NCBI GenBank assembly: GCA_013399855.1
Contig: VXAY01001101.1
Location: forward strand, 1,075,965 to 1,139,964
Length of the DNA stretch: 64,000 nt
From: Oxyruncus cristatus
Lineage: Eukaryota > Chordata > Aves > Passeriformes > Cotingidae
Direction of reading: 5' to 3'
In this document: piece after piece, positions 35,099-46,899 of the stretch
Numbering within the stretch: the first letter of the stretch is position 1
Layout: the number at the start of each line of letters is the position of its first letter
The notes under the pieces: generated by a model
What the model was told of the DNA's origin: nothing
Seen by the model: only the letters and a program-made list of their open reading frames with translations
Databases searched by the model: none
Program-made: the position numbers and the translations under genes

Positions 35099-37811
35099 TT
35101 AAATGTGGATATTTTAATAATAGTTCCCTTCCCCCTCCCCAACACTGTCACCTCTGTACTGACACTTCTGCACTTCACCAGTTCCTGTTTCAAATGTGTG
35201 GAATGTCTCTGAAATGAGGACCCTTCCCCTAGGTTTTCTGGATTGGTCCCTTTGCCAAGGGAGGAGAAAGTTTGGGGTGGTGTTGTGAGCCCATGGATCC
35301 ACCCCAGATCTGGGGTGGCCTGTTTCTGCCTACCAGTTACTGTGGATGGGCTTCCCACAAAGCTCCTCTCTGCCTTGATGAGGTGAATGACAGACTTTGG
35401 TGGTCCCAGGTGTATCCTGACCCAATCAAATACTCTAATCTAAAGTAAAGGCAGAATCTACACTTTAAAGATACTCCTGAATGAAAAGCACTGCCAAAAG
35501 ACAGCACATTATTTCTGACAGCCATCATTTCTGGAGAAATTTGTCATTAACTGGAGCAGAAAGGGAATTGAGGTCTTCAGAGGCTTCACTCGTCTGCTCA
35601 TCCTACTGCTCAGCACCACGCTCCTCCCATCCAGCTCTGCCAGCAATGAGAGTGCTGAGAAGGAAGCACATTTCCCAGGCAGAGGCACAGTGAAGGAGCA
35701 GGGACAATGAGTGGTGATGAGAAAGCTTCTTGACACTAAGCAGAAGCACCTTTCAAAACTTGCCCATGCCTCCTCTGCAGCACAAGACAAAAAGGGCTGG
35801 GGAGAACAGAGAGAAGGAGAGCTCCAGTGGTTCTAAGGTGACTAAACCCAATCCTTAATATGGAAGCACAGTAAGCATTCAGGCTCAGCATTTTCCTCAT
35901 TGGTAGCTTCAACCCTCCCTTTATTCCAATATCAGATTTCTCTGCACTGCCTGACTTTCTTATCACTTTGTTTCTGATGGTTCATACACAGCACTCAGCA
36001 CATGCTTTGTAAAAATGGATCACCCAAGATGATAAATAGGTGCAGTGACTTTTTCAACCATTGATGGATTCTTCTTGACTGTGTTTGAGACCTCCATTTT
36101 CCAGCTGGAGTTAATGGTGGCATTGGAATTAACTACTGGGAAAATTCTTCTATGATTGCTTTTCAAAACTATCTGCTTTTCATTTTCATTGTTTATTTCT
36201 GATATGTTTTTTTCTTCCCCTTGTAATAGCAAAGATGTGGGCATGATCTTTCAGCACAGGAGCAACTCGTCCACCAAGAGTATTCATAAAAACCTTTACA
36301 GAAACTTGCTGAGCCATGGTATTTCTTTGATCCCTACCACAGTGACTAGAAAGTTCAACAAAATATGTAAGCAATGAGTTATCCACGTAGAATTGGAAAA
36401 CCAGTTGGATAGATAGGAAATAGCTCAGCACTGTCATGGTTCATTGGTTTTGCCCCCCATGCAGTTCTTAATCTATGTACGTTTTACGCAAGCAATCCCT
36501 GATGAGTCTGTCTTCAAACTTAGGAGAAAAAGAGCTGTGGGTCTTTTCGAAGCTTTTGGGGAGTCAGGACCACTTCATCTTTACTGACAGGTTTCATTGG
36601 CTGTCGGGGGGATGAGTATCAGTATCATGATTTGCTATAACCAGAGGAAATGATGTTCTGAGTGATGTGAGCAGTGGTGTCATTCAGGAGGTCTCTGAAG
36701 TGGCTCAGGGATCCACATTCCTGTCGATCCACCCAAGATCCCTACTCAGATCAGAGGTGCACCATTGTCTGTCTGAAGAATATCTACTAGAAGGACTTAG
36801 TGCTAATGTGGTTCTGGAGGGAGTAGGGGGAGCTAAAGGATATCTTTGGTATTGATGGATGTGCTGACTGAAAATATTAGAAGTTTTACTGACTTTCCTG
36901 GATGTTTCTAAAGGCACTTCTATAGTTCCTCGAATTTTGTCTCTGTGTTCTTAACATTACTCTGTTCTACTTTTAATCAGTATCTAGTTTGGGTTAAAAA
37001 TGTGCCTCACTTTCCTCTGAGGTAGCAAACCAGAGCTTGAGTACTAACTGGAGCTGCTTGCTTGCAGTTGCTTTTCCAGAAGTGCACCCAAAAAAACACA
37101 AGATCACTGTTTGTACCTTCATGATGCTGTGTGCATGCCACAAGTCTTTGGACTTCCACCAGCCTGGGACTGGTTCTGGGCAAAGAAGCAGTTGTGCTGG
37201 GTACTGCTGCGGGGAGCAAAAGAAGGGCTGTGATGCTGGGGCACACAGTGATGACAGTGTGGAGATCCGGCTCTGGGAATGAAATCGGATAGTTTCTGCC
37301 TCTGTCTTAGCTGCCTTGGCATCAGCAGGTACAAGAAGTCCAGGCCTTCCCTCATTCCTCTCCCCCTCTGCTTTTGAAACATTTCCTTTCCTTGGATCAA
37401 GCCCTGTTTGTGTTGCTAAACCACCATGAACTGAACCTGCCTGTGCTCCTGATTGAGTGCGGACTAAACATCTTCAGTAACCCTGAAATCTTACTGCTGG
37501 AATGATGTATCAGTTGCTTTGAATACAAGGCTGGTTTGCCACTCAACAGCAGCAGTAGGGTCGAAGAAGTGTACAGCACTGGACACAATTCTCACCTTTT
37601 TGTCTACGTGCAGCACAGTTTGTGGGGAGCGCTCCCACGCCTCCCCTATGCCTGTGTCTTCAAGGTCTAGATGAGCCCTAAGTGCTTGGAGTTCATTCCT
37701 GATGCATGACATGAAAGCTGCATGGTCGAAGGTCTCTAACCAAATATCAGTTGCTTCTAACATTGTTAGAGTGCTCCACATGTATGGAATCACCACTATT
37801 TTTACTTTCAC
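35099..37811 (-). pseudogene. Possible decayed coding sequence or retrocopy, unidentified
   Basis: This 2.7 kb block is GC-richer than both flanks and dense in medium frames. The best segment is the minus-strand frame 37491-37811, 106 codons of balanced composition with stretches such as ALRAHLDLEDTGIGEAWER. Going 3' on that strand come further short protein-like pieces in shifting frames: one at about 36631-36708 starting SHFRDLLNDTTAH, one at 36520-36610 including KPVSKDEVVLTPQKL, and ones near 36186-36330 and 36020-36244. Stops and frame changes between them would fit an intron-less retrocopy that has decayed. Plus-strand frames at 36631-36855 and 37037-37282 look nearly as protein-like, so strand and coding status are uncertain. 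I recognise no family, and no poly(A) tail or target duplication is clear. Confidence 0.25.
35299..35318. repeat. Perfect 20-bp palindrome
   Basis: CCACCCCAGA followed at once by its exact inverse TCTGGGGTGG, with no spacer, centred on AGATCT. It is a GC-rich, fully self-complementary 20-mer, so chance occurrence in 64 kb is improbable. Cruciform extrusion, a high-affinity dimeric protein site or a replication-slippage product are all possible. Confidence 0.85.
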
Positions 37812-38377
37812 AGTTTAAAAGGTCTCAGTGTTACAATTTTTTCTATTGATGGTCTGTGTATTTTTTTGTTTACTAAGTTTTATACCATCATTTCTCTGAC
37901 TCTCCTTAATGTATAAAGCCTTCAAATCATTCCACTACTTGCTGGTCCATCTTTGGCCTGCATGTACCTACGATTTCTTTAAAGTAAGTTTTCTCACTAT
38001 TGAGAAATAGAATAACAGAAAACATCCATGAAATGATTTCTTTCTATCTGAAATGACTTTCTATCTCAATGACAGAGCTTCCACTTGTAGTTAGTTAAGA
38101 TCTTTTGTTGATCTCCTGGTAATATGGGCAACGTGTTTTTTCATCAGCACATTCTTTTTTAATGAGGATGGTGTCATGTGCTATATCTGAAAGGAATAAA
38201 AGGAAAGACAATATAATTTCAAAAAATTGTGATGATGTGGGTACAGAAAAATGTTTGCACTTTTACAATCTTGAGAAGAAATAAACCTGGAACATATTTA
38301 TTGATGCATCCCAGATAAGCAATTTCTATTGTGATGTGTTCTCTCAGAGACTGTACTATGGAAAATTGAGAATAATG
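37812..38377. other. AT-rich noncoding sequence
   Basis: Nothing was recognised; the composition drops back to AT-rich at the upstream edge of the previous block. Confidence 0.5.
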
Positions 38378-38465
38378 GGCCGTGTCATGCCTTCAGTCCA
38401 TGTGCAGAACTCACACTGATGTCAATAGGAACTCCCTTCACAAACCAAGGCCTGTGTATGACCCA
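38378..38465 (+). repeat. Degenerate copy of short sauropsid palindromic repeat
   Basis: TTCAGTCCATGTGCAGAACT followed by CACACTGATGTCAATAGGAA and CAAACCAAGGCC follows the family order CCATGTGCAAAACTCCCATTGATGTCAATGGGAACT...CAAATCAAGGGC. Identity is roughly 80 percent by eye against the recalled pattern. Confidence 0.5.
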
Positions 38466-39987
38466 TTGAGTCACTCGTAGATCTTTCCCATACATAACTA
38501 CAAAATTAATGGAGCATTGTAATCCATTTTTAGATCTAATGAAATACACCATGATTTAAATTGCAATTAAACAGAGAGATGTCAATAGGCATTGATGAGT
38601 TTCCACATGAAGACAGCAACATTCCTACTACAGACTTACAGCTTTTGAGGGGTAATGGCTCATAGACTCTAAAAACACATTTACTCAGAGAATTATTGAT
38701 TAAACATCTCAGAAGCCTTAAACATCTGAATTATATCTTTACTGTAAGACATAATTTGTACACCCGAGACTTGATCTGTTATGGAAAGATCACAGAATCC
38801 CATGTGATGAAATTCAGCATTCTTAATTGCCTTACATTTAAAAATAGAAAATTATAAGTTATGCTTTTCTAGCAGGGGTATATTCAAAGGTTGTAGAGTT
38901 CAGGTGATTCACAAAGATGTTGTTTAAAGTTCATACACTTGATGGTGTTTCATGTGTCCATGACTTTTTAAATTATTTAATGTGATAAAATGTGGGGTCA
39001 TTAGCAGGATAATACGGGATTCTGGGATTATGTTTGTGTGAGAAACGTCATGAAATAATTAGGGTCTGTGTATTTCACAGCATAGAGAGACCAAATTTTT
39101 TACAACAGTGTTTAAACTCTACACCAGAACTTTCGAATCCCACAGTATTATTAATCTTCTAGTGATCTGAAATATTTCATTCCCTGCTTCCTACCCTCAT
39201 AAAAATACACATAGGGCTGTGGCTTATCTTTGAAATTACCCATTGACATAAAATATGACGACTATTATTTTCAACTGTGTTTCAAGGAAGTGTTTCTCAG
39301 TATGCTTACTAAGCAGAACAGTTCTGGTCTTTAGGCAGGAGCTCCTGTTATCCTACCCAGAAGTCGACCTCCCTGCTAGCCCTCACCCCACGGACTCCTG
39401 CTCACCAGGGGCTTGTTCTTCAGCCTGTGCCTTCTGCCAACACCTGGCTACTGTGAACTGACTTCTTTATTTCTCCAAACAATAGTTCATCCTCCTATTT
39501 TGCATACTTCTGCAGAATAATGAGCAAGTCATTATTTGTTGTAATGTAATTATCTCTTACTTGAATATGAGTCCTGGTCAGAATGTTAAAGACTTGAGCC
39601 TTCAGCACATCCACAGTGTCCTGAAGAAATGCAATTTCCCAGTGAAGGAAGAGCAGAGTTTGCTGGATTTCAAATGAATTAAATAAAGAACCCATTCACC
39701 TAAGACTATCTGCAAGCTCTGGCAGAACCCAAAATTTCCCTTGGCTTTCATAGCTTTTTTGGGTGTAATTAGATGGACTAGACATTATATATATTCCTTT
39801 TATAAATAAAGTGGGATATATTAGTCATATGACTAAAAGTAAAAGTATGAAATACATTTCTCATTACAGGACCACAGCAGTTATTTAAAAAGGAAATCAC
39901 GTAGAAAAGTCCAAGAGAATTAAATATTGGTAAGGATAAAAGAGAATTTTTGAGGAATTTTGAGATTGACTAAGTAATTTTGCATTG
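38466..39987. other. AT-rich noncoding sequence
   Basis: A slightly GC-richer patch lies at 39.34-39.46 kb (68-codon frame, not recognised). A box-B-like TTTCGAATCC at 39131-39140 has no box A upstream and is not called as a tRNA. Nothing else was found. Confidence 0.5.
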
Positions 39988-40161
39988 GTGGGTTTTTTGT
40001 TTGGTTGGTTTTTGTTTGTTTGTTTGTTTGTTTGTTTTTGTTGGTTTTTTGTTTTGGTTTGTTGGTTTGTTTAGGTTTGGGGGTTCTTTGACATCTGCTG
40101 GATGGTTTTTGTTTTGGGTTTTTGGTGGTAGTGTTTTTTCTTTTTTTTTTCTTTTTTTTTT
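39988..40161 (+). repeat. Strand-asymmetric G/T-rich low-complexity tract
   Basis: About 174 bases consist almost only of G and T on the plus strand: (TTTG)n at about 40008-40038, then irregular TTTTGG/TTTGGTT units, ending in T10-C-T10. Its complement is nearly pure A/C. It gives rise to a 123-codon Phe/Val/Gly-rich plus frame and a Lys/Thr/Asn/Gln-rich minus frame, which are composition artefacts. It may be the reverse-oriented A-rich tail of a lost retroposon or an expanded microsatellite. Confidence 0.75.
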
Positions 40162-40196
40162 GATACCAGCACTGAGCCCTCAAGCATTTTCTAAAT

Positions 40197-40197
40197 N
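40197..40197. other. Ambiguous base (N)
   Basis: This is the only non-ACGT character in the window. It lies 36 bases after the homopolymer tract, a place where sequencing or assembly is often unsure. Confidence 0.99.
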
Positions 40198-43100
40198 GAG
40201 ACTAGCAGTTATCTTGCCAGAAGTCTTATCTATGAGAAGGCTGGGCAGCTATTTTTTGATGTCACTAACCAGTGAGGTGCTGGCCCTGAGTAAAAAATAC
40301 ACAGGTCTTATTTACTCCACAGTAACACCTCGATTTAATATTCCACCTTAGCAGAGAGATGGGTACTTTGCAACTGTATCACTCTGTGCTGAAGTTTATC
40401 TCTAGACAACATATAAACATGATCCCTGGAAACTATTTAAGTCAAGAGCACATCTAAAAGCTGTTTTTTCTTATTATTTCCTGACTTTCTGGACACTAAC
40501 CAAGACCAGCAAATTCTTAAATCCTACAAGTGATTTCAGCCATCTGTAAGTTATAAAAGAACTCTGTTCAACCTCAAATACCTGAGCTGATTTCTGTTCC
40601 TATTGCAGGGTGCTCCACTGTTGAGCTCTCTTTGGTCTGAAATAGGCTTTGTGGCTTTTTTTTCTTCTTCCTTTGTCTGCTTTTTCAGCTTATGCCTTCT
40701 CTATGAGAATGATCTGAGATGACAAGAAAAGGTGTCTGAGCTCACAATCTCATGCACTGCATTTGGAGGAGTAGTATATAAAACTTTGCCAGCCGAGTCT
40801 GGGCACTGACGTCCCATAAAGTCTACAGGGAAAAAGAACCAGGAGCTCAGGTTTACTGCTTACATTTTCTTTTTTGAACCTTTCCCCCTGTCCCCTGAAC
40901 AGTCAGGTGATACTTCATCTTACCTTTCTCCTTTAATCAAGGTGCAATTGTCTGCACAATAGAACAAAATTTTGGTCTAGTAAACTGTGAAGCTCGACTT
41001 TGGAAGATCTGCTGATTTCTAATGAATGAAGCAACACTTCTTCCTCACCACAATCAACAGATTTTTTTTCCACAGTCAAGCTTGCTAAGAACATTTTAAA
41101 TAATGTTCTTCTGGACTGAAACTCAGTTCCCAGACTCTTCTTCTTTTTACTCCTGTGAACATAGTGCTATACTGTATGTCAATTTGGTCTTGTTTGTGGG
41201 TTCATTTTCCCCTCCATTAGAACAGCATTTCTCTCTTTTTTTTTTCCTTCTTGTGATATTGTTCAAAGGCTTCTTGTGATGCCTTGAAAAAAGTTATTGA
41301 TTGTTAGATCATTTCTCTCATTCATTCAGATGTTTTCTGGTCCCCAGATGGAAACATCACAGCTGCTGCTCTGGAATTCACTATCGACTTTTGTCTCTGG
41401 ATTATCAGAGCCCTTAGCAAAAGGGCCTGAATCCAGGCACCCCTTTCCCCTCTGTTGAAACTTAAAGCTGTTATCCTTCCAGCTCAAAGGAAGTCCCAGT
41501 GCCTGTATACGGCCAGAGTCTGGACCAGTAAGGTCCTATGATTGCTTTCTTTGAACTGTTTTTCTAGTGCTCCTTTTTTTAGTTTCTGTGTAATTTTTCA
41601 GCTCTTCAGTAAGAGCACCAGATCTCAAAGACCAGTTTGCTTTCCTGCCTCCCTCTGCTGGTTTTTAATATCTGCACTGGTCATTTGTTATAGGTCTGAG
41701 GCCAGAATCAAGCTGACAAATTAGTATTTTTCAAATTCTGCCTTTTCTGACCGGCAGCCATCTGCTCAGACAAAGAAGAAAGTGGGAAGGATTGCCGTGT
41801 TTTAAATGCTTTTCACCCAATCCCTCAAGGAAAGCCTCTTTTTTAAATTCAAAGAGTTGTTATGATTCAAAGAAAATGCTTATTGTACAGACTGTTTCCT
41901 TTCCATTAAAGTTTATTTATACCGCCCCCCTTGTCTGAGGGTATAATTATGAATGATCTAAGCTTGTACTGAAAATCCTAAATTAAAAAATACATCTGTT
42001 GCAAGGATTCTCTCACCAGAAACCTTGAAAATGTTATCCTGTCTGTGCATCCATATATCTGTCTGTCTCTTTCTAGGTTTATAGCTGTCCTTTATATGTT
42101 CCAGAAGTAAATGGGATTATATCACTTGGTTTATACTTTAGCTGCTGCATGCATTCATGAAAGGAATAAAACTATGTGGAAAATTGAATATATTTTATAT
42201 TTATTTATATTCACCTTTCAATCACATTTTCACTTGTTAAAAACTGAGAGGATTAGATTGTATTGTTCTTTCCCTTCTTGATTTAGAAATAATCATCAGT
42301 GTAAGAAAACATTATGTAAATGGAAAAAGTTATGTTTAAAAAGAAAAGAGAACTATATTATGAAAGCTTTAAACTGCAACAGTGGTCATTCAAAGGTAGG
42401 TGTTTTCCTGACAACAAAGTACAATCTCTTTAGCCCAACTTTTCAGCATACCTCAGGAAGCATCAGTGAAACACATTTATTTTTAATTAAGGCCAAGTCT
42501 GTCCCAACATTTGCTTTAAATATGAGGACCAAAGAGCATCAGAAAAGGACATTATTTCTTCAGTCCTTTGAAGCTGCTGCCTCCTGATATGTAGCTCCTG
42601 GGAGGGCAACACCACACAGACAGTGGATTCATAGCAAAATCTCCACTTGGCAGAAGAGATCCAGACAGCACTTTTCTCAGTTGGATTTTACCTGATTAAT
42701 AATCTTATTTTTCATTTTTTAAACATTACAGTGGAATGAGTCCATTAAGATGCCATAATGTTAATTAACATTGTCATAAGTTCTTTCATTTCACTTGCAT
42801 GCATTTTTGAAAGGTACATTCTGGAAATGATTCTTTTACCCTGCCATTTGCCTATATATCATCTCATGCTAGTACTGAAAGGTTAAATGTTATAATTTAT
42901 GCTAATTTTAATTTTCCCTAGTGCCATAGGCAGTACAAATCAAGCAGCAGCAATTGATTATACATCACTGACAGTATAAAATAGAACAAACATACAGTTC
43001 TGTCAATGAAAGGCCTGTGCCAGGTTAGTCATAGTTAGGTTGTTATGGCCTCCTGAGAACAGCAGTCAAAGCCAAGCAATAATGATTATATGAATATTTA

Positions 43101-43674
43101 TTTTGTGCATAATTTTGGATCCAAGCCATTTTAATAAATAATTTTCCATCGTATTTTTGTGCCTCAAGAAGTGTGATAGAAGGGCTGTTTGCCTCCTGAA
43201 GAATTTTGTGCAATAAATACCAGGTATGAATCTGGGCTTTGGCTTTTCAGAGGAAGGCTGAAGTTGGAGCAGTCAGGCGGAGTTTCACCAAAGCATGTGC
43301 TTATACAAAAATTTGTAGGTTACACTTTCAGGAGAAGGAAGAACTCAAATTCTGGCTCAGGCCATCAAAAAGCAGAAACATATCACCAGCTTGAAATCAT
43401 CTGGCAGCTAATTTTGTTCCTCTGTCACTATCATAAAGAGTATGTTTGGAGCTGAGGAATGTTAGTCAGGTTCTCAGACAGAGCTTTTCAAATAGCCAGG
43501 AGAAACACCCATGTTGTTCATTTACCCTGCTCTTAAACCTTTCCCTCCTCACAGCACAGAGAAGGTAACACATCACCCTGGCTTACACCTCTTCAGAGCA
43601 CGTCTTTGCTGGTACTCTGCTCCTCCAAAACTAACATTTCTTCACAAATGCAACTTCATGCTAAACAGCAGGCC
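40198..43674. other. Noncoding stretch
   Basis: About 3.5 kb with frames of 88 codons or fewer. Parts at 41.3-41.7 kb are GC-richer. No assigned repeat, RNA gene or exon was recognised. Confidence 0.5.
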
Positions 43675-43810
43675 CTTATTTTCATAGATTAAAGGATCAT
43701 TCCATGCTCTGCAACCTACCTTGTAAGGCAATGAAACAGAAGAGAGAAATGAGGTCACAGAAGTAGGAAGTATAGGGTAGAAACTGGTATTTTAACCATA
43801 TAATGGGAAA
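43675..43810 (+). mobile_element. Possible MIR-like SINE fragment
   Basis: GCAATGAAACAGAAGAGAGA, then AATGAGGTCACAGAAGTAGG, then GTAGAAACTGGTATTTTAACC parallel the MIR 3' half (GGAAACTGAGGCACAGAGAGG, GGTCACACAGCAAGT, GGCAGAGCTGGGATT). MIRs are ancient tRNA-derived SINEs found across amniotes. Divergence is heavy. Confidence 0.35.
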
Positions 43811-44640
43811 GGGGCTTAATCTCTTGAAAGACAGGCCAAGGTAACTCAAAGCTCTTTGAGACAGAAGAAAACACTATTTGGAGGCAAACAGAAGTGACCT
43901 CTGTGGCTGATGGCACTATACAGTGAGGCTCAGTCTGGGCTGGGAATTGTGGTTAAGTGTCTCAAGAGCTTTTCTACTCCTGAGTGTTCCCCAACCTGTG
44001 TATAAGCCATGGAACCTTGCTAGAAAGCTACTCTTGGAAGGGATGAGCTGCAGAGAGGGTTGCAGTCTTGCTGTTACATGTAAGAGGACAGTCAATGCCA
44101 CATAGCCTATGGTAGAAGGAAATGGAGCATTGACAATGGGATTAGGAAATTATTGCCTGACTGGAGGCCAAGTGGGTAACCCTATGAGACAAAGACAATT
44201 AAACACTTACACAGATCACAGAAGATGGGAAGAAGATTCTTGCAACAAGGCAACAGCAACTGAAAGGCAAATTCTGCAATAAAACTTTTTCAAAAATACT
44301 TGAAAAATTTCAGCATAAAAATCTTGTTGACTTTTAATTGGAAGTCAGTTTGAGTGGTTTCAGCACTGTAACTACAATAGCCATTCTTGATGATTTTTAT
44401 GTGTCCAAAACTTATTCAATGTTTGTGTGACAAAGCTTAAAATAGAAATAAGGATTTAGCTTGTCCACACATCAGCTTTGCATTACAATATGATTTTTTT
44501 AGAGACATATTTGTGAACAGAGCCATTGTACCAAAAGATTAGAATACTCATTTTCAAATTCAGCGCTTTAATTTAAAGAAGACACTATTTTTTTTTTTTC
44601 ATGTAGCTATTGCTTCTTGATTTAGAATTAGTGAAACACG
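43811..44640. other. Noncoding sequence
   Basis: Two 60-codon overlapping frames on opposite strands near 43.92-44.10 kb are shadows of one another. Nothing was recognised. Confidence 0.5.
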
Positions 44641-44726
44641 GACTGGTTACTTTAACCCAGATGGTTTCTTCCCCACCCATAAAGATTGGTTACTTTAGCG
44701 CAGATGTCTCTTTTTCTTCCATAAGG
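44641..44726 (+). repeat. 43-bp tandem duplication, partly decayed
   Basis: The unit at 44641 (GACTGGTTACTTTAACCCAG) is repeated at 44684 (GATTGGTTACTTTAGCGCAG). The first 23 bases differ at three positions and the remainder is looser, T/C-rich and ends in CATAA. The 43-bp period equals that of the duplication at 30.64 kb, but the units are unrelated in sequence. Confidence 0.65.
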
Positions 44727-44814
44727 CATGTTAGAAGGAAAACAAAGATTCACATTTAAGCAATAAATAATAACAACTACCACCCCTATTGGCTTAGATA
44801 TGTCCAAATCCAAA

Positions 44815-44863
44815 ACCACAGCTTAAAGTTACTTTAAAGTGTGGTGGACCACAGCTTATAGTT
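44815..44863 (+). repeat. Short direct repeat, 33-bp period
   Basis: ACCACAGCTTAAAGTT at 44815-44830 recurs as ACCACAGCTTATAGTT at 44848-44863 with one mismatch. AAAGTTACTTTAAAG and GTGTGGTGG lie between. Together with the duplication 90 bp upstream it makes a locally repetitive, possibly regulatory, cluster. Confidence 0.7.
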
Positions 44864-46256
44864 CTTTCATTTAGCTTTCTTTTTAAAAGATTTGACTCTG
44901 TTGACATTTTTTTGCACAGTTTCAATTGATCTTTATTGAAAAAGAATAAGGATGGAGCAGACTGACAATTTTATTTGACAGATGATTAATAACTTTGCTT
45001 AGATCTGGCCTGAAGTGTAACCACAAAGTGTTTGATAAGGGATGGATAAAATATGGTTTGCAGGCAGTTGAGAGTTTAAGGGACATAAAATGGCTGAATG
45101 GCAATCTTAAATAATGCAAGGTAGGGAACCATGAGGTCATTTTAGCACTGTTTTGGTGCCCTTTCACCCTAGTGTTGTTCTGACTTTTCTTCTGATTGCT
45201 CTTGGCATGGTGGACAAGTCTCTGTCGGTACATGTGCAGAAACATCTATTTACGAACAGGGATCTCCCTTTGCGCAGAGGATAGTGGCTCAGCCTCATTT
45301 CCCAGAGCCCATAAGTTAGTCTCAAAGCACCAGTTCTGGGTCTGAGATCACCACAGGCTTTATGTGGCCTGCTTAGGGTCCCTGGGGCTTTCCTTTGCCA
45401 TAAGGAAACTGTTCTCCCGTTTCCTGCCTAACACCATACCGAAATGGTTTCCTTGCAACTGAAACTCCCCAAAGGTTTCAGACCTTTGCTTTTCTCCAAA
45501 AGGAGTGTGACTTGGCCCAAAGTAAGCTTGAGCTCAATTGAAAACAAAACTCTTTTATGATAAAAATTTTTCTCAGTCTTTTTAGCCCAGTCCAGATTTT
45601 GCTACTGCAGGGAAAAGTTGGTTGTAAGGATTTATATTATGTTTATTTAATTAGTAATTTCTATAAAGGAAAAATTAATTCTGTTACTTGTGGTGATGTG
45701 TCATGCCAGAAATAATATTTAGCATCTATGGCTTAACACAATACACCATTTTTAGAGGACTTTTTCCTAAAATTTAATTTTAGATTTGGGACTGTGGAGC
45801 ATTTAACTTACCTTCAGGAGTATATTTTGAATAAAAATAACAAGAAACTGCTTTACTAGAATATCAACCATGCTTGACTGATATTAACCATATGAAAAAA
45901 TGTATGAAACATATAAAATTCACATAAGAACTACAGTTAAACCCACTCATATTTTTCTTTTAAAATAGATGTCCAAACTTTAAAAGTCCGTATGTTATTC
46001 TTCTTAAGATCTAAATATATTTTTGGAGACTGAGATCCTACTGTTTGCAATAATGAGCACCTCATGGATGGTGGGGGAAAAAAAAAATCAACTTTCCTTA
46101 ATGCTACTGTTGGCCAAAGGGAGAGCGAAAAAAATTTTATGACAAGATATCCCATGTAGTAGAACTACACTTTTTCCCCCCATCCCTGGAAGGAGAAAGA
46201 AGAGTTTGAGGGAAGCCTCCTCACCTTCAGCCCCTGTTTTCTTGCCCTGAATCCTG
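44864..46256. other. Noncoding sequence with a GC-richer part at 45.24-45.54 kb
   Basis: A 107-codon minus frame (44922-45245) is His/Lys-rich without a recognisable domain. The 45.24-45.54 kb part is GC-richer and complex and could be an old LINE or exon fragment; I cannot assign it. Confidence 0.4.
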
Positions 46257-46285
46257 GGGGTTTGCCCCAGGGCAAACCCCACGTG
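46257..46285. promoter_or_regulatory. 11-bp perfect inverted repeat next to a CACGTG E-box
   Basis: GGGGTTTGCCC at 46257-46267 and GGGCAAACCCC at 46270-46280 are exact inverses around CA. The canonical E-box CACGTG, bound by MYC/USF/CLOCK-type bHLH proteins, follows immediately at 46280-46285. Repeated TTTGCCC/GGGCAAA half sites suggest a dimeric regulator site. The flank to about 46350 is GC-rich with some CpG. Confidence 0.4.
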
Positions 46286-46899
46286 ACCCAGTGCAGTGCT
46301 AAGGCCGAGGAAGCTGCTACAAGAAACTGCTTTCTCCCTCAGCGCCGGGGAGCAAAGGACTGACCAGAGTCAATGACAAGGTTCCTCAGGACTTCAGTGT
46401 GTGTTGGATCCTTCCCAAGCAGTCAATCCAGGACATACTGCCTGGTAGAGCCTGTTGAAACTGGGGACAGCACACACAACTGGTCTGATGCTGGTCTGAC
46501 AGCTCCTCACAGCACAGTGAACCAGCACCCCAGGATATACTCTGCCTCGTTAGCTGTCCTGTATTGTCTTCTGTAAATATAGTGAGTAATGCAAAAAGCA
46601 TTTACTAATGAGGCTTAAAATTTTCCTTCAAATGATATTCTTGCATATTTACATGCTTGTGGTTTGCTGCTATTATATGCACCATTTTTCGGCCTATCCC
46701 CTTGATTCATGCTCTCTGGGAAACATGCTCCTTTGAGAGAGTTGCGGATTATTTTGTTCCCTCTGTTTTAGCAGGATGCTTCACTAGCTGTGTGCCAGTT
46801 ATCTTAGAAATAGCTTGTTTAACTGGCTGAGCAGTCAGAGGGTTCTTTAGAGCTGGGGCCTCTAACACTGGCACGTGCATCCTCTGTGTGTCTCAGGGT
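46286..46899. other. Noncoding sequence
   Basis: Two overlapping frames of 67-71 codons on opposite strands near 46.4-46.6 kb carry no recognisable domain. No LTR ends were identified. Confidence 0.4.

Noticed and set aside
39130..39140. Box-B-like CTTTCGAATCC suggesting a tRNA or SINE
   Set aside because: No box A at suitable spacing and no cloverleaf can be drawn from the upstream 70 bases.
39920..40351. 123-codon plus and 87-codon minus frames
   Set aside because: Both are translations of the G/T low-complexity tract and one contains the ambiguous base.
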